Assembly (NCBI GenBank): GCA_013813765.1
Contig: JACCRC010000246.1
Span: 1 to 40,744, forward strand
Reading direction: 5' to 3'
From: Deltaproteobacteria bacterium
GTDB taxonomy: Bacteria > Myxococcota_A > Polyangia > Haliangiales > Haliangiaceae
Length of the DNA stretch: 40,744 nt
The position numbers and the translations under genes were made by a program. The notes beneath the pieces are model-generated. The model did not search any database. It was not told the DNA's origin and was given only the letters and a program-made list of their open reading frames with translations. Shown piece by piece: positions 17,493 through 26,312 of this stretch (position 1 is its first letter; every line of letters begins with the position of its first letter).

Positions 17493-18869
17493 ATGCGACT
17501 GTCGTGCGTCGCGGTCGTCCTCGCGGCCGGGTGCTATCACCCGACGCCGCAGGAGGGCGCACCGTGCGGCGAGCAGATGGCGTGCCCGAAGCCGCTGTCG
17601 TGTCACGACGGTCGGTGCACGAGCGGAGCGAACGTCGATGCCTCCACCGCCATCGATGCACCGCCTGACGCCGACTCCACGTGCACGTGCGCCGCAGGCA
17701 ACACCCGGCTGAACTGCTCGGGGTCGATGACGACGTGCGATCTCGGTTGCGCGACGTCGCCTGGTGGCGCGCACTGCAAGATCGTCGTTCCGAGCTCGCG
17801 CTCGCGGTGAATACGCCGATCACGGCGACGTCGAGCGCGCTGTTCGACACGGACACCGGGCAGATCACGGGCGGAATCACGCGCGCTGCAGGGGTAGGCG
17901 TGGTCTCGAACATCAACTTCACGCTGCACACCTACATGGGTCGCAGCATCGGTGTGTTCGCGATCGCGGAGCTGTCGGTGACCGGCACCGGCACGATCCG
18001 CTTCAAGGGCTCGCGTGCGGCCGCACTGCTGATCCGCCGCACGCTCGATGTCGCGGGCGAGCTCGACGCGTCCGCGGGTGCGGCGGCACGGACCGAACCT
18101 GCGCCGGCCCCGCGGGAACACCTGGCGTGCGGATCGGTACGTCCGTCACCGATGCCTGCGCCGGGAGGAATGGGGCGAGCGAGGGGGGCGCGAACAGCGA
18201 TGGCGGTGGCGGCGGTGGCGGCGGCGGAACCGCCGGTGCCCCGGGCGGAGACGCCGCGACCTTCCTCGGCGGCGCGGCGGGTGGCGCGTGCTTACCTGCG
18301 CAGCTTCAGCCGCTGTTTGGCGGCGGCGGCGGTGGTGGAGCAGGGCAGGGCTCGCTGGCGGTGGGGCCTGCCGGCGGCGGTGGCGGAGGCGCGCTGCAGA
18401 TCACGGCGCTCGAGGGCATCACGATCACCGGAACGATCGCGGCCAATGGTAGCGGCGGAGAGGGTGGACCCGGTGCACCGACCGATGGCCCCGGCGGCGG
18501 TGGTGGTGGAGCGGGTGGCGCGCGGCTGATCGAGGCACCGACGATCTCGCTGACGGGCGCGGTCATCGTCGCGAATGGTGGTGGCGGCGGCGGCGCGTCG
18601 AACTCGATGCTCCCGGGCACGAACGGCGAGGATGGCCGGTCCAGTCGGTGCCTGCGCAAGGGGAAGCGACCGGCGCGGCGCCCTCCTCGGCTGGTGGCAA
18701 CGGCGGCGCCGGCACGATCGCGCCAACCCCGGGCCCGAACGTCACCACGCAGAACAACGCGGGCGGAGGCGGTGGTGGCGTCGGGCGGATCTTCGTGCGC
18801 GGGACGACGACCGGGCTTCCCACGACGGTGAGTCCGCCCGCGACGACGGGTACGCTCGTCGCGCAGTGA
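17493..18869 (+). pseudogene. Gly-rich lipoprotein gene broken by three frameshifts
   Basis: Frame 1 starts at ATG 17493 (GGAG upstream) with a lipobox AAGC and a Cys-rich module ('CGEQMACPKPLSC'). The reading frame then must shift near 17780-17806, near 18078-18090 and near 18633-18638 to stay protein-like; it ends at TGA 18869. The second segment continues 'NTPITATSSALFDTDTGQIT', the third 'ALQITALEGITITGTIAANG', the last 'NNAGGGGGGVGRIFVRG'. Each step equals one missing base, and after three the original frame returns. The intact paralogue at 32336-33433 confirms the order of parts. It could be a decayed gene, or an intact gene with base-call deletions in GC runs. Confidence 0.8.
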
Positions 18870-18872
18870 TCG

Positions 18873-19568
18873 CTACGGCTTGTACGAGAACCGCGCGCTG
18901 ATCGATGCCTTCGGGCCGGTGCCGATCTTCACGGGCATCGACTTCGATCCGAGCGTCGGGTGCCACGCCTCGAGCGTGTAGGCACCGGGGGCGAGGCCGC
19001 TGATCGCGAACCTTCCGTCGGTGCCGGTGACCGCGAAGTACGGATGGTCTTGCACGGCGACGAACGCCTTCATCCACGGGTGTACGCCGCAATCGAGCTC
19101 GATCACGTCGCCGCCCGTTGCCGTCGCCTCGATCGGGATGTCCGCGGCCTTCGCGGCCTGCATCTTGTTGACGAGGTCCTTGCCCTTCAGCTTGCCGTGC
19201 ACGTTGTGGAACGTGCCGTCGCTGTTGCGCACGAGGATCTTCTGGCCCGCGACGATGCCGCTCACGTGCGGCGCGTAGATGCAGCCCTTCTGGTCGATCA
19301 CGAGCGCCGTGGTCGGCGCGGTGTGCTTGCCGGCATCGCCGTTCTTGATCCGTACGAGCACGCCCGCGAGCTTGCCCTTCGTGACGATGACGTCGTCCGA
19401 GTCCGCCGTGTCGGTCTGCTTCGCGCAGAACGGATCGCTCTTGCGGTCGAGCGTGGCGCGCTCGGGCGGCTCCCCCTCGAACAGGACGTGCCCCTTGATC
19501 GCGCCCTTCGGGGCGTCCGCGGAGGCGGAGGAGGCGGCGAGGAGGATGACGATCGCGGCGGTGCGCAT
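18873..19568 (-). CDS. Secreted cupredoxin-like protein with regulatory beta domain
   Basis: The protein has about 231 residues with a signal peptide (cut after SASA). The central part looks like a blue-copper fold: 'NSDGTFHNVHG' supplies a His and 'DCGVHPWMKAFVAV' supplies Cys, His and Met, the usual type-1 copper ligand set. The last ~55 residues ('GTDGRFAISGLAPGAYTLEAWHP') are a carboxypeptidase-regulatory-like domain. This pairing is common in myxobacterial periplasmic proteins of unknown role; electron transfer or copper binding is inferred. ATG 19568 is chosen; GTG 19571 lies one codon upstream. Its stop is four bases from the convergent broken lipoprotein gene. Confidence 0.85.
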   Translation of the reverse strand: MRTAAIVILLAASSASADAPKGAIKGHVLFEGEPPERATLDRKSDPFCAKQTDTADSDDVIVTKGKLAGVLVRIKNGDAGKHTAPTTALVIDQKGCIYAPHVSGIVAGQKILVRNSDGTFHNVHGKLKGKDLVNKMQAAKAADIPIEATATGGDVIELDCGVHPWMKAFVAVQDHPYFAVTGTDGRFAISGLAPGAYTLEAWHPTLGSKSMPVKIGTGPKASISARFSYKP

Positions 19569-19576
19569 CACCTACA

Positions 19577-19598
19577 ACGCTAGCAGATCACCTATGCT
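19577..19598. promoter_or_regulatory. Divergent pair of -10-like hexamers in a 36-base intergenic gap
   Basis: TATGCT at 19593-19598 (plus) ends six bases before GTG 19605. TAGCGT at 19577-19582 (minus) ends eight bases before ATG 19568. The two genes diverge from only 36 bases, so any -35 contacts of each promoter must lie inside the other gene's start. Confidence 0.45.
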
Positions 19599-19604
19599 CT
19601 CGCC

Positions 19605-21389
19605 GTGGCCGAGCTGCCGGTGAAGCTGGGTGACCTCGCTGCGGTCCCCCCTGCGATGCGCTACCAGATCACGAGCGCCTTGACGATGCTGCCGCGCGAC
19701 GGCGGGGTTCTCGATGGAGTTCCGCTCGAGCGGCTCGCTCGGATGATCGATGACACCGAGCGGTGGGTCGGCGTCGATCCGTCCCTCGCAGAGATCGGGT
19801 ACTGGATGATCCAGGCCAAGCAGCCCGTGGAGCTGCGCCGCCGAGGGTGCATCTGGCTGACGCGGTTCCCGTCCGCCGAGACCGCGAAGCAGCTCGCGAC
19901 GCTGGTCGCGGACGCCACGACGCCCGAACCGGTGCGCGAGCAGGCGACCTGGACGCTCGGCTATCGCCAGCTCCGCGGCATGCACCCCTCCACGCTGTGG
20001 ACCCCTGACGCGGTGCAGATCGCCGACGAGGCGCTCGGCAAGCTCGCCGACGCGGCGACGACCGCCGGCAAGATCGCGAGCGAGCAGCTGCCTCACGCGC
20101 TGCGCCACGTGCAGAGCGAGATGACCGCGGCGCTCTTCGCCAAGGCGCCGGGCCTGTGGGGCGACTCGCTCGAGGCGTTCGCGAGCGCGCCTCTCGCGCG
20201 CGTGCTGTTCATGTCGATCTCCGACATTGCCGCGCAGCACCGGATGCGCGTGCTCCGCCTCATCGCCGCGACGCTCGGCGAGGAAGCCGTGCCGCTGCTC
20301 GTGTCGCGGTCCGCGGAGGCGCCGATCGACGAGCGCCTCGAGATGCTGTTCCTCGCGATCGCCCTCGGCGGCGAGCAGCACCTCGGCAGGCTCGAGGACA
20401 CGCTCGCCGGGATGAAGTTCGCGGACCTGTTGCGGCAGCGCGCGAAGTGGCATGTCCAGAATCGCGGCGTCGTCCCGACGGTGCGTGGGCTCAGGATCGC
20501 TCGCTCGACGGCCGTGATCCCTGTCGCGGAGCGTGTCGCGAAGTGCCGGCAGGCGGCGGACGATCTCGGAGCGCTGACGAAGTTCGCGCGTCATCCCGAG
20601 GCCTACCTCTACAAGATGTGGGGCTGGATGGTTCGCGGTGCCGGCGATCCGGTCCGCGCACGCGAGCTCGTCAGCGCGCATCCAGAATCGCAGAGTATCG
20701 TGCGCGAGCTCTACCTCGAGGACCTCGCGCGGCGCGGGCGCGTCAAGCAGCTCACCGTCGCGGCGCAGACGCTGAAGGCCGCGGATATCGGTGCGCTGCA
20801 CCTCGCGATCCACGGCCGGCCGTTCGCGGCGCTCGAGCTTGCAGCCACCGCACGCTTGCACACGCCCGAGCTGGTCTGCGCGCGTGCGCTCGCGTGCTAT
20901 CGCGCGGGCCGCCCCGAGCTGACGCACCGGATCCTCGCCGAGGACATGCCGCCGTCGGAGATCACGACGGACGAAGCGCTATCGACATACCCGGGTCCAC
21001 ACGAGAAGTGGATGATCGAGCACGCGCCGGAGCTGCAGCCCGCGATCGGCGCGCTCGCCGGTGGACTGCCCGGTGTGCTCGGTCTCGCGAAGCCTGCCCC
21101 CGAGGATGCCGAGCCAGATCTCGCATCGCTCGAGCCGACGTTCGCGGTGGTGCGCCGGCTCGGTCGTGGCCTTCCGGGCTCGACGGTGTATCTCGCCGGC
21201 GAGTTCAAGCACATGGACAAGGACGCGATCGCGAAGGCGGTCGAGGCCGCGGGCGCGCGGCTCGTCAACGGTCCGTTCCCCGGCACCGACTACTACGTGC
21301 ACGGCGACTGGTGTCTCGTGCAGACGATCGCGCAGCTCGAGCGTCAGGGCGCGCGGCGGATCCGCCACGGCGAGCTGGAGGGCGTCTAG
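19605..21389 (+). CDS. HEAT-like repeat protein with C-terminal BRCT-like domain
   Basis: This 594-residue soluble protein has residues 1-515 that are Ala/Leu-rich helical pairs resembling HEAT or TPR-like repeats ('RRRGCIWLTRFPSAETAKQL', 'RMRVLRLIAATLGEEAVPLL'). The last ~72 residues read like a BRCT domain: 'GSTVYLAGEF' strand, 'DAIAKAVEAAGARLVN' helix and strand, 'GTDYYVHGD', then 'ERQGARRIRHGEL'. BRCT domains bind DNA ends or phosphopeptides. No enzyme motif is visible. The stop overlaps the GTG of the giant TPR gene (TAGTG), so the two products are probably partners. No ribosome site; a TATGCT box six bases upstream suggests a leaderless message. Confidence 0.78.
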   Translation: MAELPVKLGDLAAVPPAMRYQITSALTMLPRDGGVLDGVPLERLARMIDDTERWVGVDPSLAEIGYWMIQAKQPVELRRRGCIWLTRFPSAETAKQLATLVADATTPEPVREQATWTLGYRQLRGMHPSTLWTPDAVQIADEALGKLADAATTAGKIASEQLPHALRHVQSEMTAALFAKAPGLWGDSLEAFASAPLARVLFMSISDIAAQHRMRVLRLIAATLGEEAVPLLVSRSAEAPIDERLEMLFLAIALGGEQHLGRLEDTLAGMKFADLLRQRAKWHVQNRGVVPTVRGLRIARSTAVIPVAERVAKCRQAADDLGALTKFARHPEAYLYKMWGWMVRGAGDPVRARELVSAHPESQSIVRELYLEDLARRGRVKQLTVAAQTLKAADIGALHLAIHGRPFAALELAATARLHTPELVCARALACYRAGRPELTHRILAEDMPPSEITTDEALSTYPGPHEKWMIEHAPELQPAIGALAGGLPGVLGLAKPAPEDAEPDLASLEPTFAVVRRLGRGLPGSTVYLAGEFKHMDKDAIAKAVEAAGARLVNGPFPGTDYYVHGDWCLVQTIAQLERQGARRIRHGELEGV

Positions 21390-24300
21390 TGCCGGCGCTG
21401 CGAAAGCCGCATCGCGTGGGCGTCCTCATGCCCGATCTGACGATCGAGGGCTCCGATGTGGGGCTGGAGCCCGAGGCGGGACTCCTGCTCTGGGTCGCGT
21501 TGATCGAGGTGTGCCAGCGTCACCCGGGGCTCGCGGTCTACGACGCAGAGTCGACGCCGGTGTTCACGCACGAGGGCCACTTCGCTCCGCAGCACGCAGC
21601 GATCGGCGCCTCTCCGACCGATGGCTTCTACGGATCCACGCGCCGCGACGAGCTCGTGTGGCTCGAGCTGTCGGTGCCGAAGGCCGGTGCGGTGCGGCTG
21701 CACACACTCGCGCGCGACGGAACGAAGCAATCGTTCGATGCGATCGGCAAGAACATCGGCGATCAGATCCAGCAGGTGCTGTCGGCGTGGCTCTCCGCCC
21801 GTGGACTCGGTGCACTGCCGCGGCGGTTCGAATCGGTCAGCGCCGAGGAGCTGATCGCCGTGGTGCGCACGATCGGTCCGCTGCTCGTCGAGCAGGCGCG
21901 TGCGTGGGCGACGCCGGTGAAGTTCGTGCCGAGCGAGGCGGACCTCGATTCGGTCTTCGACCTCGACGACACCGAGAGCGGCGTCCAGCCGGAGGAGGAC
22001 CCACTCGACGACGCGCCGGAGACCGATGGCGAGGTGGCCGAGGAGGATGTCGCGCCGATCGTGCCGCCGGAGCCGGTCGTCAAGCGTGTGCGGGTCGCGC
22101 GGCCGATCGCGAACCGGCTGCCCGCGCCGCTCAAGCTCGCGGCGCTGCGTACGCTGCACCTGGCGATCCGCGAGGATCTCGACGATCTGATCCTCGCGGT
22201 CGATCCAGAGCAGCCGCAGGCGCTGTTCGCGACGTACGAGGCAAAGGCGGGGCAGGGGAAAGACTTCGCGCTGCTGCGTCGAGTGATCGCCTCTGCTCCC
22301 TGCTGGGCACGCCCGTACTCGGAGCTCGTCCGCGACGACGACGACGATGGTGACGAGGAAGGCGAGAAGGCGATCGCGCCGACCGAGCTCGAGTCCGTCG
22401 CCGGCGCGGGTATCGCCGCATTGTGCCGGCCGGCACATCTGGACGTGATCGAGCGCGCGGCGGAGCTGCTCGATAGCTCCGGTCTCGCCGACGAAGGCGT
22501 GCGCATGCTCGAGCGCGCGGTCGTCACACACGGAGACGATTCGCGCGCACACATCGCGCTCGTCGAGATGGTGATGGAGACGGATCGTGAGGGCGCCTTG
22601 CTGGCGCAGGCCCACGCGAGCGGTCGCATCCACGGGTGCCCGATGGAACCGACGCTGCCGTGGTACCCGGATCAGATCCAGATCGATCTGCTCGTCGCGA
22701 CCGCGCTGCTTCGCGCCGGCCGCCTCGACGAGGCGATCGCGCTGCGCGGTAACCGGCTCGAGGGCCGCGAGGGCACGTGGCCGCGTCACACGCGGATCCT
22801 GAACGTGTGGAAGAAGGATCCGCGGTTCGTCGCGTGGTGCTACGCGCGCGAGGGCTACTTCCGCGGTGACCCGGCGCGCGCGGTCGAGGGCTTCGGCCGG
22901 ATCCAGCCCGACGACGATGTCGACCTCGCAGTATTTCTCGATGGCCTCGTCGCGACCGGCCGCGAGGACGAGGTGCTGCTCGCGTGGACGCAGTACGGCC
23001 TCGGGACGAAGAAGGACGGTCCGGTTGCACGGCTCGCGGCGGCGCGCACGCTGCTCGCGGCGGGCGAGTGGCGGCGCGGTCTCGACGAGATGTGGAGAGT
23101 CGAGCTGACCGAGCCCGGCCGCGACGAGCACGTCGCACTGTCGCGCTGCGGCCTGCTGCTGTCATGCGCCCCGATCGAGGTCGCCGAGCTCGCGCTGGGC
23201 GAGAAGGTCGCGATCGGCGCCAACACTCTCGCGCGGCGGATGGCGCGCGACATCGCGGACTGGATCCCCGGTGCGGCGAAGAGCGGCGTGGTGTCTCGCG
23301 CGCTCGGCAAGCTCGGCGGTGCGGAGTCCGAGCCGATGATGGGTGGATTTGCGGCCGACACCCGCAGCCGGAAGGCGATCGACGCGCTGTTCGCGGCGGT
23401 CGGTTCACTCGCGAAGCCGGAGGATGCGCTCGGCCGCGCCGATCGCCTCGTGAACCGCTGGGTCGAGGTGGTGTTCAGCGAGGCGAGCGAGGAGGATCCT
23501 CCCGCGCTGGCACAGGCCGCCTGCTACGCCGCCGCGCAGGCGCTGTCGCGTTACCTGGTCGCGACGGCGCTTCCCGCGACGCCGATCGCCGGCGCTCTGC
23601 GCACGGTCGCGGGCGAGGCGCTCGCACTCGTCCGCCTGCACCGGCAATCGCTCTCGGATCGCGATGCTCGTGCCTTGCTCTCGGCGGTCGAGCCGGTGCT
23701 GCGGCGCGTGGATCGCTGGGTCGCAAGCACGTGGCTCGGCACGATCGAGCGCAGCCTCGGCATCGACGAGCGGTCGAACGGCGATGTCGCCGGCTTCGCG
23801 CGCGACGCTGCGACCATCGCGGCACGCATCCTCGGACCGGAGGAGTCGGCGGTGCTCGCAGCTTCGATCGCGCGCCTGCACCGCGATCGCCCGAACAACT
23901 GGGCCGCTGCCGTCAACGCGCAGGCCATGCAGCTCGCGCTACACACGGGTTATCTCGGTGCCGACGAGTGGGCGGACTCGGTGGTCTCGCTGCTCGCTGC
24001 GCGCGAGCTCGACGCGGACTCAGCGATCGACGAGCTGCACACCGCTTGCTACCTCGTCGAGGGGATCAGCGCGGGGCCCAGCGTCCACGCGGCGCGCGTG
24101 CTCCTCGAGGCGGGGCGCGGACCGGCGGCGCTCGCGGTCCTGACCGCGGGGCTCGGAGCGGCAGGGGAGGAGTGGCGCGACAAGCAGCTCGCATCGCTCG
24201 CCGATGCATGGAACCGCCTCAAGCTCGACGTTCCGCTCCAGTTCGAGAAGGTCGCGTCGCAGATGTTCGAGGCGCTGCAGAAGGGCGATCCGGCGCGTGC

Positions 24301-25534
24301 CGAACGGCTCGGGAAGTTCTCCGTCGCGTTCGATCCGCACAACGGCGAGGCACATCGCAACCTCGGCCTCGCGTACGCGCAGCAGGGCAAGATCCCGGAG
24401 GCGATGCCGCACCTCGTGCGCGGCACGCGCGAGCAAGCGACGCAGATCCTGTCGGGTGTGCTCTATCAGAGCGGCAAGCTCCCCGAGGCGATGGCCGTGC
24501 TCGACTACGCGAGTCGCTGGTACGTCCGCGCGGATCAATGGCTCACGTACGGCGGCATCGCGTACGCCGCGATGGACAACCCGCGCACGGTCAAGGCGTA
24601 TGCCCTCGCATACCAGCTCGATCCGGAGGCGTTCGATACGTCCCAGCTCAACGCGTATGCCGGCGTTCTCGACGAGGTCGGCGACTACAAGACGTGCGAG
24701 GCGATCGCGAACAAGCTGATCGCGCTCGCCGGCGACGACGTGATGTGGAAGACGAACGGGTGGAACCACCTCGCGTGCGCGTACATCGGCCTCGGCCGGT
24801 TCGACGAGGCGGTGAAGCTCGCGAGCAAGGCGGTGAAACAGAACCCGCTGCCCGACAACATTCAGGGCTTCGCGGCGACACTCGAGCGGGCGAAGACGAA
24901 GACGCAGACCACGCCGCCACCGCTCGGACCCATCGGGCAGCCGCGAGAGCCCGTGTTCGCGTTGCTCGAGGCTGGTGACTTCGCCACCGCGTCGATCCTC
25001 ACGACGGATCCGAGCTGGCGCGTGCGCCGCGCCGCGCTCGAGGCAACGCGGTTCCGGTTCTCGTCGGAGAATGACGTCGAGGTCACGCCACGCGCACGCG
25101 CCGCCGCGGATGCAGTCCTCGCGGCCACGATCGGTCTCACCGATCGTGATGCCGTCTCGTGTCGTGCACTCGCGCTGCAGATTCGCGAGCAGGCGTACTT
25201 CGCACGCGACCCGATGCCGCGTCTCGGCGATCGGATGACGCGCGAGGCGTTCTACCAGGAGTTCCGCTCGCGCGGCGGCGTCGTGCTCGGAGAGGATGCG
25301 CCGCCGCCGCCGACGTTCAAGGACCGCGTCGTCGTGCCGGGGGGCAAGATCGAGCGCATCAGCGACTACGTCGCGCTGCTCCGCGATCTCGCCGCGTTGC
25401 CGCCGAACGAAGCAATCGCGCAGTTCGATCTCGACGAGCCCGGATACATCGAGGTCGGCAAGGCGTGGGCCGCGGCGATCGAAGCTGACCCGAGCGTCGC
25501 GCAAGCGATCGGCGCTGGACTCGCGAAGCGCTGA
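21389..25534 (+). CDS. Giant TPR-containing protein (1381 residues)
   Basis: GTG 21389 overlaps the preceding TAG and has GGAGG eight bases upstream. The same frame is open further upstream but is not protein-like there. Residues 1-190 form an alpha/beta domain ('GKNIGDQIQQVLSAWL'). A Pro/Glu/Asp linker follows (about 190-235) and an acidic run DDDDDGDEEGEK near 316-327. The rest is helical repeats; clear TPR-type units are 'NLGLAYAQQGKIPEAMPHL' near 990 and 'WNHLACAYIGLGRFDEAVKL' near 1125. No signal peptide or membrane helix, so it is cytoplasmic. Probably a scaffold acting with the BRCT-like protein. No family name is recognised. Confidence 0.82.
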   Translation: MPALRKPHRVGVLMPDLTIEGSDVGLEPEAGLLLWVALIEVCQRHPGLAVYDAESTPVFTHEGHFAPQHAAIGASPTDGFYGSTRRDELVWLELSVPKAGAVRLHTLARDGTKQSFDAIGKNIGDQIQQVLSAWLSARGLGALPRRFESVSAEELIAVVRTIGPLLVEQARAWATPVKFVPSEADLDSVFDLDDTESGVQPEEDPLDDAPETDGEVAEEDVAPIVPPEPVVKRVRVARPIANRLPAPLKLAALRTLHLAIREDLDDLILAVDPEQPQALFATYEAKAGQGKDFALLRRVIASAPCWARPYSELVRDDDDDGDEEGEKAIAPTELESVAGAGIAALCRPAHLDVIERAAELLDSSGLADEGVRMLERAVVTHGDDSRAHIALVEMVMETDREGALLAQAHASGRIHGCPMEPTLPWYPDQIQIDLLVATALLRAGRLDEAIALRGNRLEGREGTWPRHTRILNVWKKDPRFVAWCYAREGYFRGDPARAVEGFGRIQPDDDVDLAVFLDGLVATGREDEVLLAWTQYGLGTKKDGPVARLAAARTLLAAGEWRRGLDEMWRVELTEPGRDEHVALSRCGLLLSCAPIEVAELALGEKVAIGANTLARRMARDIADWIPGAAKSGVVSRALGKLGGAESEPMMGGFAADTRSRKAIDALFAAVGSLAKPEDALGRADRLVNRWVEVVFSEASEEDPPALAQAACYAAAQALSRYLVATALPATPIAGALRTVAGEALALVRLHRQSLSDRDARALLSAVEPVLRRVDRWVASTWLGTIERSLGIDERSNGDVAGFARDAATIAARILGPEESAVLAASIARLHRDRPNNWAAAVNAQAMQLALHTGYLGADEWADSVVSLLAARELDADSAIDELHTACYLVEGISAGPSVHAARVLLEAGRGPAALAVLTAGLGAAGEEWRDKQLASLADAWNRLKLDVPLQFEKVASQMFEALQKGDPARAERLGKFSVAFDPHNGEAHRNLGLAYAQQGKIPEAMPHLVRGTREQATQILSGVLYQSGKLPEAMAVLDYASRWYVRADQWLTYGGIAYAAMDNPRTVKAYALAYQLDPEAFDTSQLNAYAGVLDEVGDYKTCEAIANKLIALAGDDVMWKTNGWNHLACAYIGLGRFDEAVKLASKAVKQNPLPDNIQGFAATLERAKTKTQTTPPPLGPIGQPREPVFALLEAGDFATASILTTDPSWRVRRAALEATRFRFSSENDVEVTPRARAAADAVLAATIGLTDRDAVSCRALALQIREQAYFARDPMPRLGDRMTREAFYQEFRSRGGVVLGEDAPPPPTFKDRVVVPGGKIERISDYVALLRDLAALPPNEAIAQFDLDEPGYIEVGKAWAAAIEADPSVAQAIGAGLAKR

Positions 25535-25600
25535 CCCCCGTAGTCACTCCCGACGAGTTTTCGGACGGGAAGATCGGGGCTCTCCCGGCGTCATCCGCAT

Positions 25601-26297
25601 GTGCCCCGCACCCTGACTCTCGCGATGTCTCCCTCCGGCCGGTTCGTCGCGATGCGGCGCTCCGGTGCCATCGAGCTCGTCGACGTGCTCGGTACCGCTC
25701 CGCGCCAGACATATCCGCAGGATGGAGGAAGCTTCTGCCTGGCCGGCACCACGCTGTGCCTGGCGAGCGACGAGCGGGTCCGCTTGCTGCCGCTCGAGGG
25801 CAGCCGCTTGGCACGCGAGCTCGCCGCCGGCGGCACCGTTCGCGCGTTCTGGGGACGCAGCGCCGATGCGGCGCTCGTCGGTGATCGGGCTCGTCGTGCA
25901 CGACGCCCAGGGCGCCGCTGTTGTCGTGCTCACCGCGCAGGGCCGCCTCGTGCACCGCACGCGTCTTCCACAGCCTGGCTGGCATGCCTTCGCGATCGAG
26001 CGGGGTCAACTGTTTGCGTGCGCAGGCGAGCGGGATGTCGCCGTCGTCGACCTCCGGTTCGGCCGCATCCAGGCGACCGGGACTGCTCCACACCCGATCG
26101 CCGAGCTGGCGGTCGACGAGGATGGGCGCAGCGTCGCGATCGCCGCGGATGTCGCGATTCCCGATGCGGAGGCACGGCCCGTGTTCGACGAGCTTCACCG
26201 CCGGATCACCGCGGGCGAGCCGGTCGCGGCTGCGCTCGCGGCGGTGCGTAAAGGCGCGAAGGCACCCTGGATCCGGCACCTGATGGTCTTCCGCTGA
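25601..26297 (+). pseudogene. Propeller-like gene with one frameshift
   Basis: The first part (GTG 25601 onward) reads 'LAMSPSGRFVAMRRSGAIEL', and the second, in another frame, reads 'LVVHDAQGAAVVVLTAQGRL' and 'AVDEDGRSVAIAADVAI'. These are WD40/beta-propeller-like blades ('SPSGRFVA', 'DEDGRSVA'). The frames meet near 25875-25890; one extra base there restores a single product of about 230 residues. The final codons (from 26243) lie in a repeat that also occurs at 31347. It follows the TPR gene by 66 bases and may belong to its operon. Either a recent pseudogene or a sequence error. Confidence 0.65.
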
Positions 26298-26300
26298 GAC
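26243..26300 (+). repeat. 58-bp direct repeat, copy 1
   Basis: The stretch GGTGCGTAAAGG...CCGCTGAGAC recurs at 31347-31403 in the same orientation with two substitutions and one missing C. Here it supplies the last 17 codons and the stop of the propeller-like gene. Similarity ends abruptly on both sides. The two copies bracket the five-gene chemotaxis-like operon. Confidence 0.85.
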
Positions 26301-26312
26301 GCGTGAAGCTCG

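Noticed and set aside
18840..18862. GCGACGA/TCGTCGC hairpin between two convergent genes as a bidirectional terminator.
   Set aside because: It is inside the coding end of the broken lipoprotein gene and has no T-run, so a termination role cannot be supported.
17600..18900. Gly-rich repeats considered as a CRISPR array or tandem DNA repeat.
   Set aside because: The repetition is at the codon level (runs of Gly codons) without constant-length spacers; it matches the paralogue's protein pattern.
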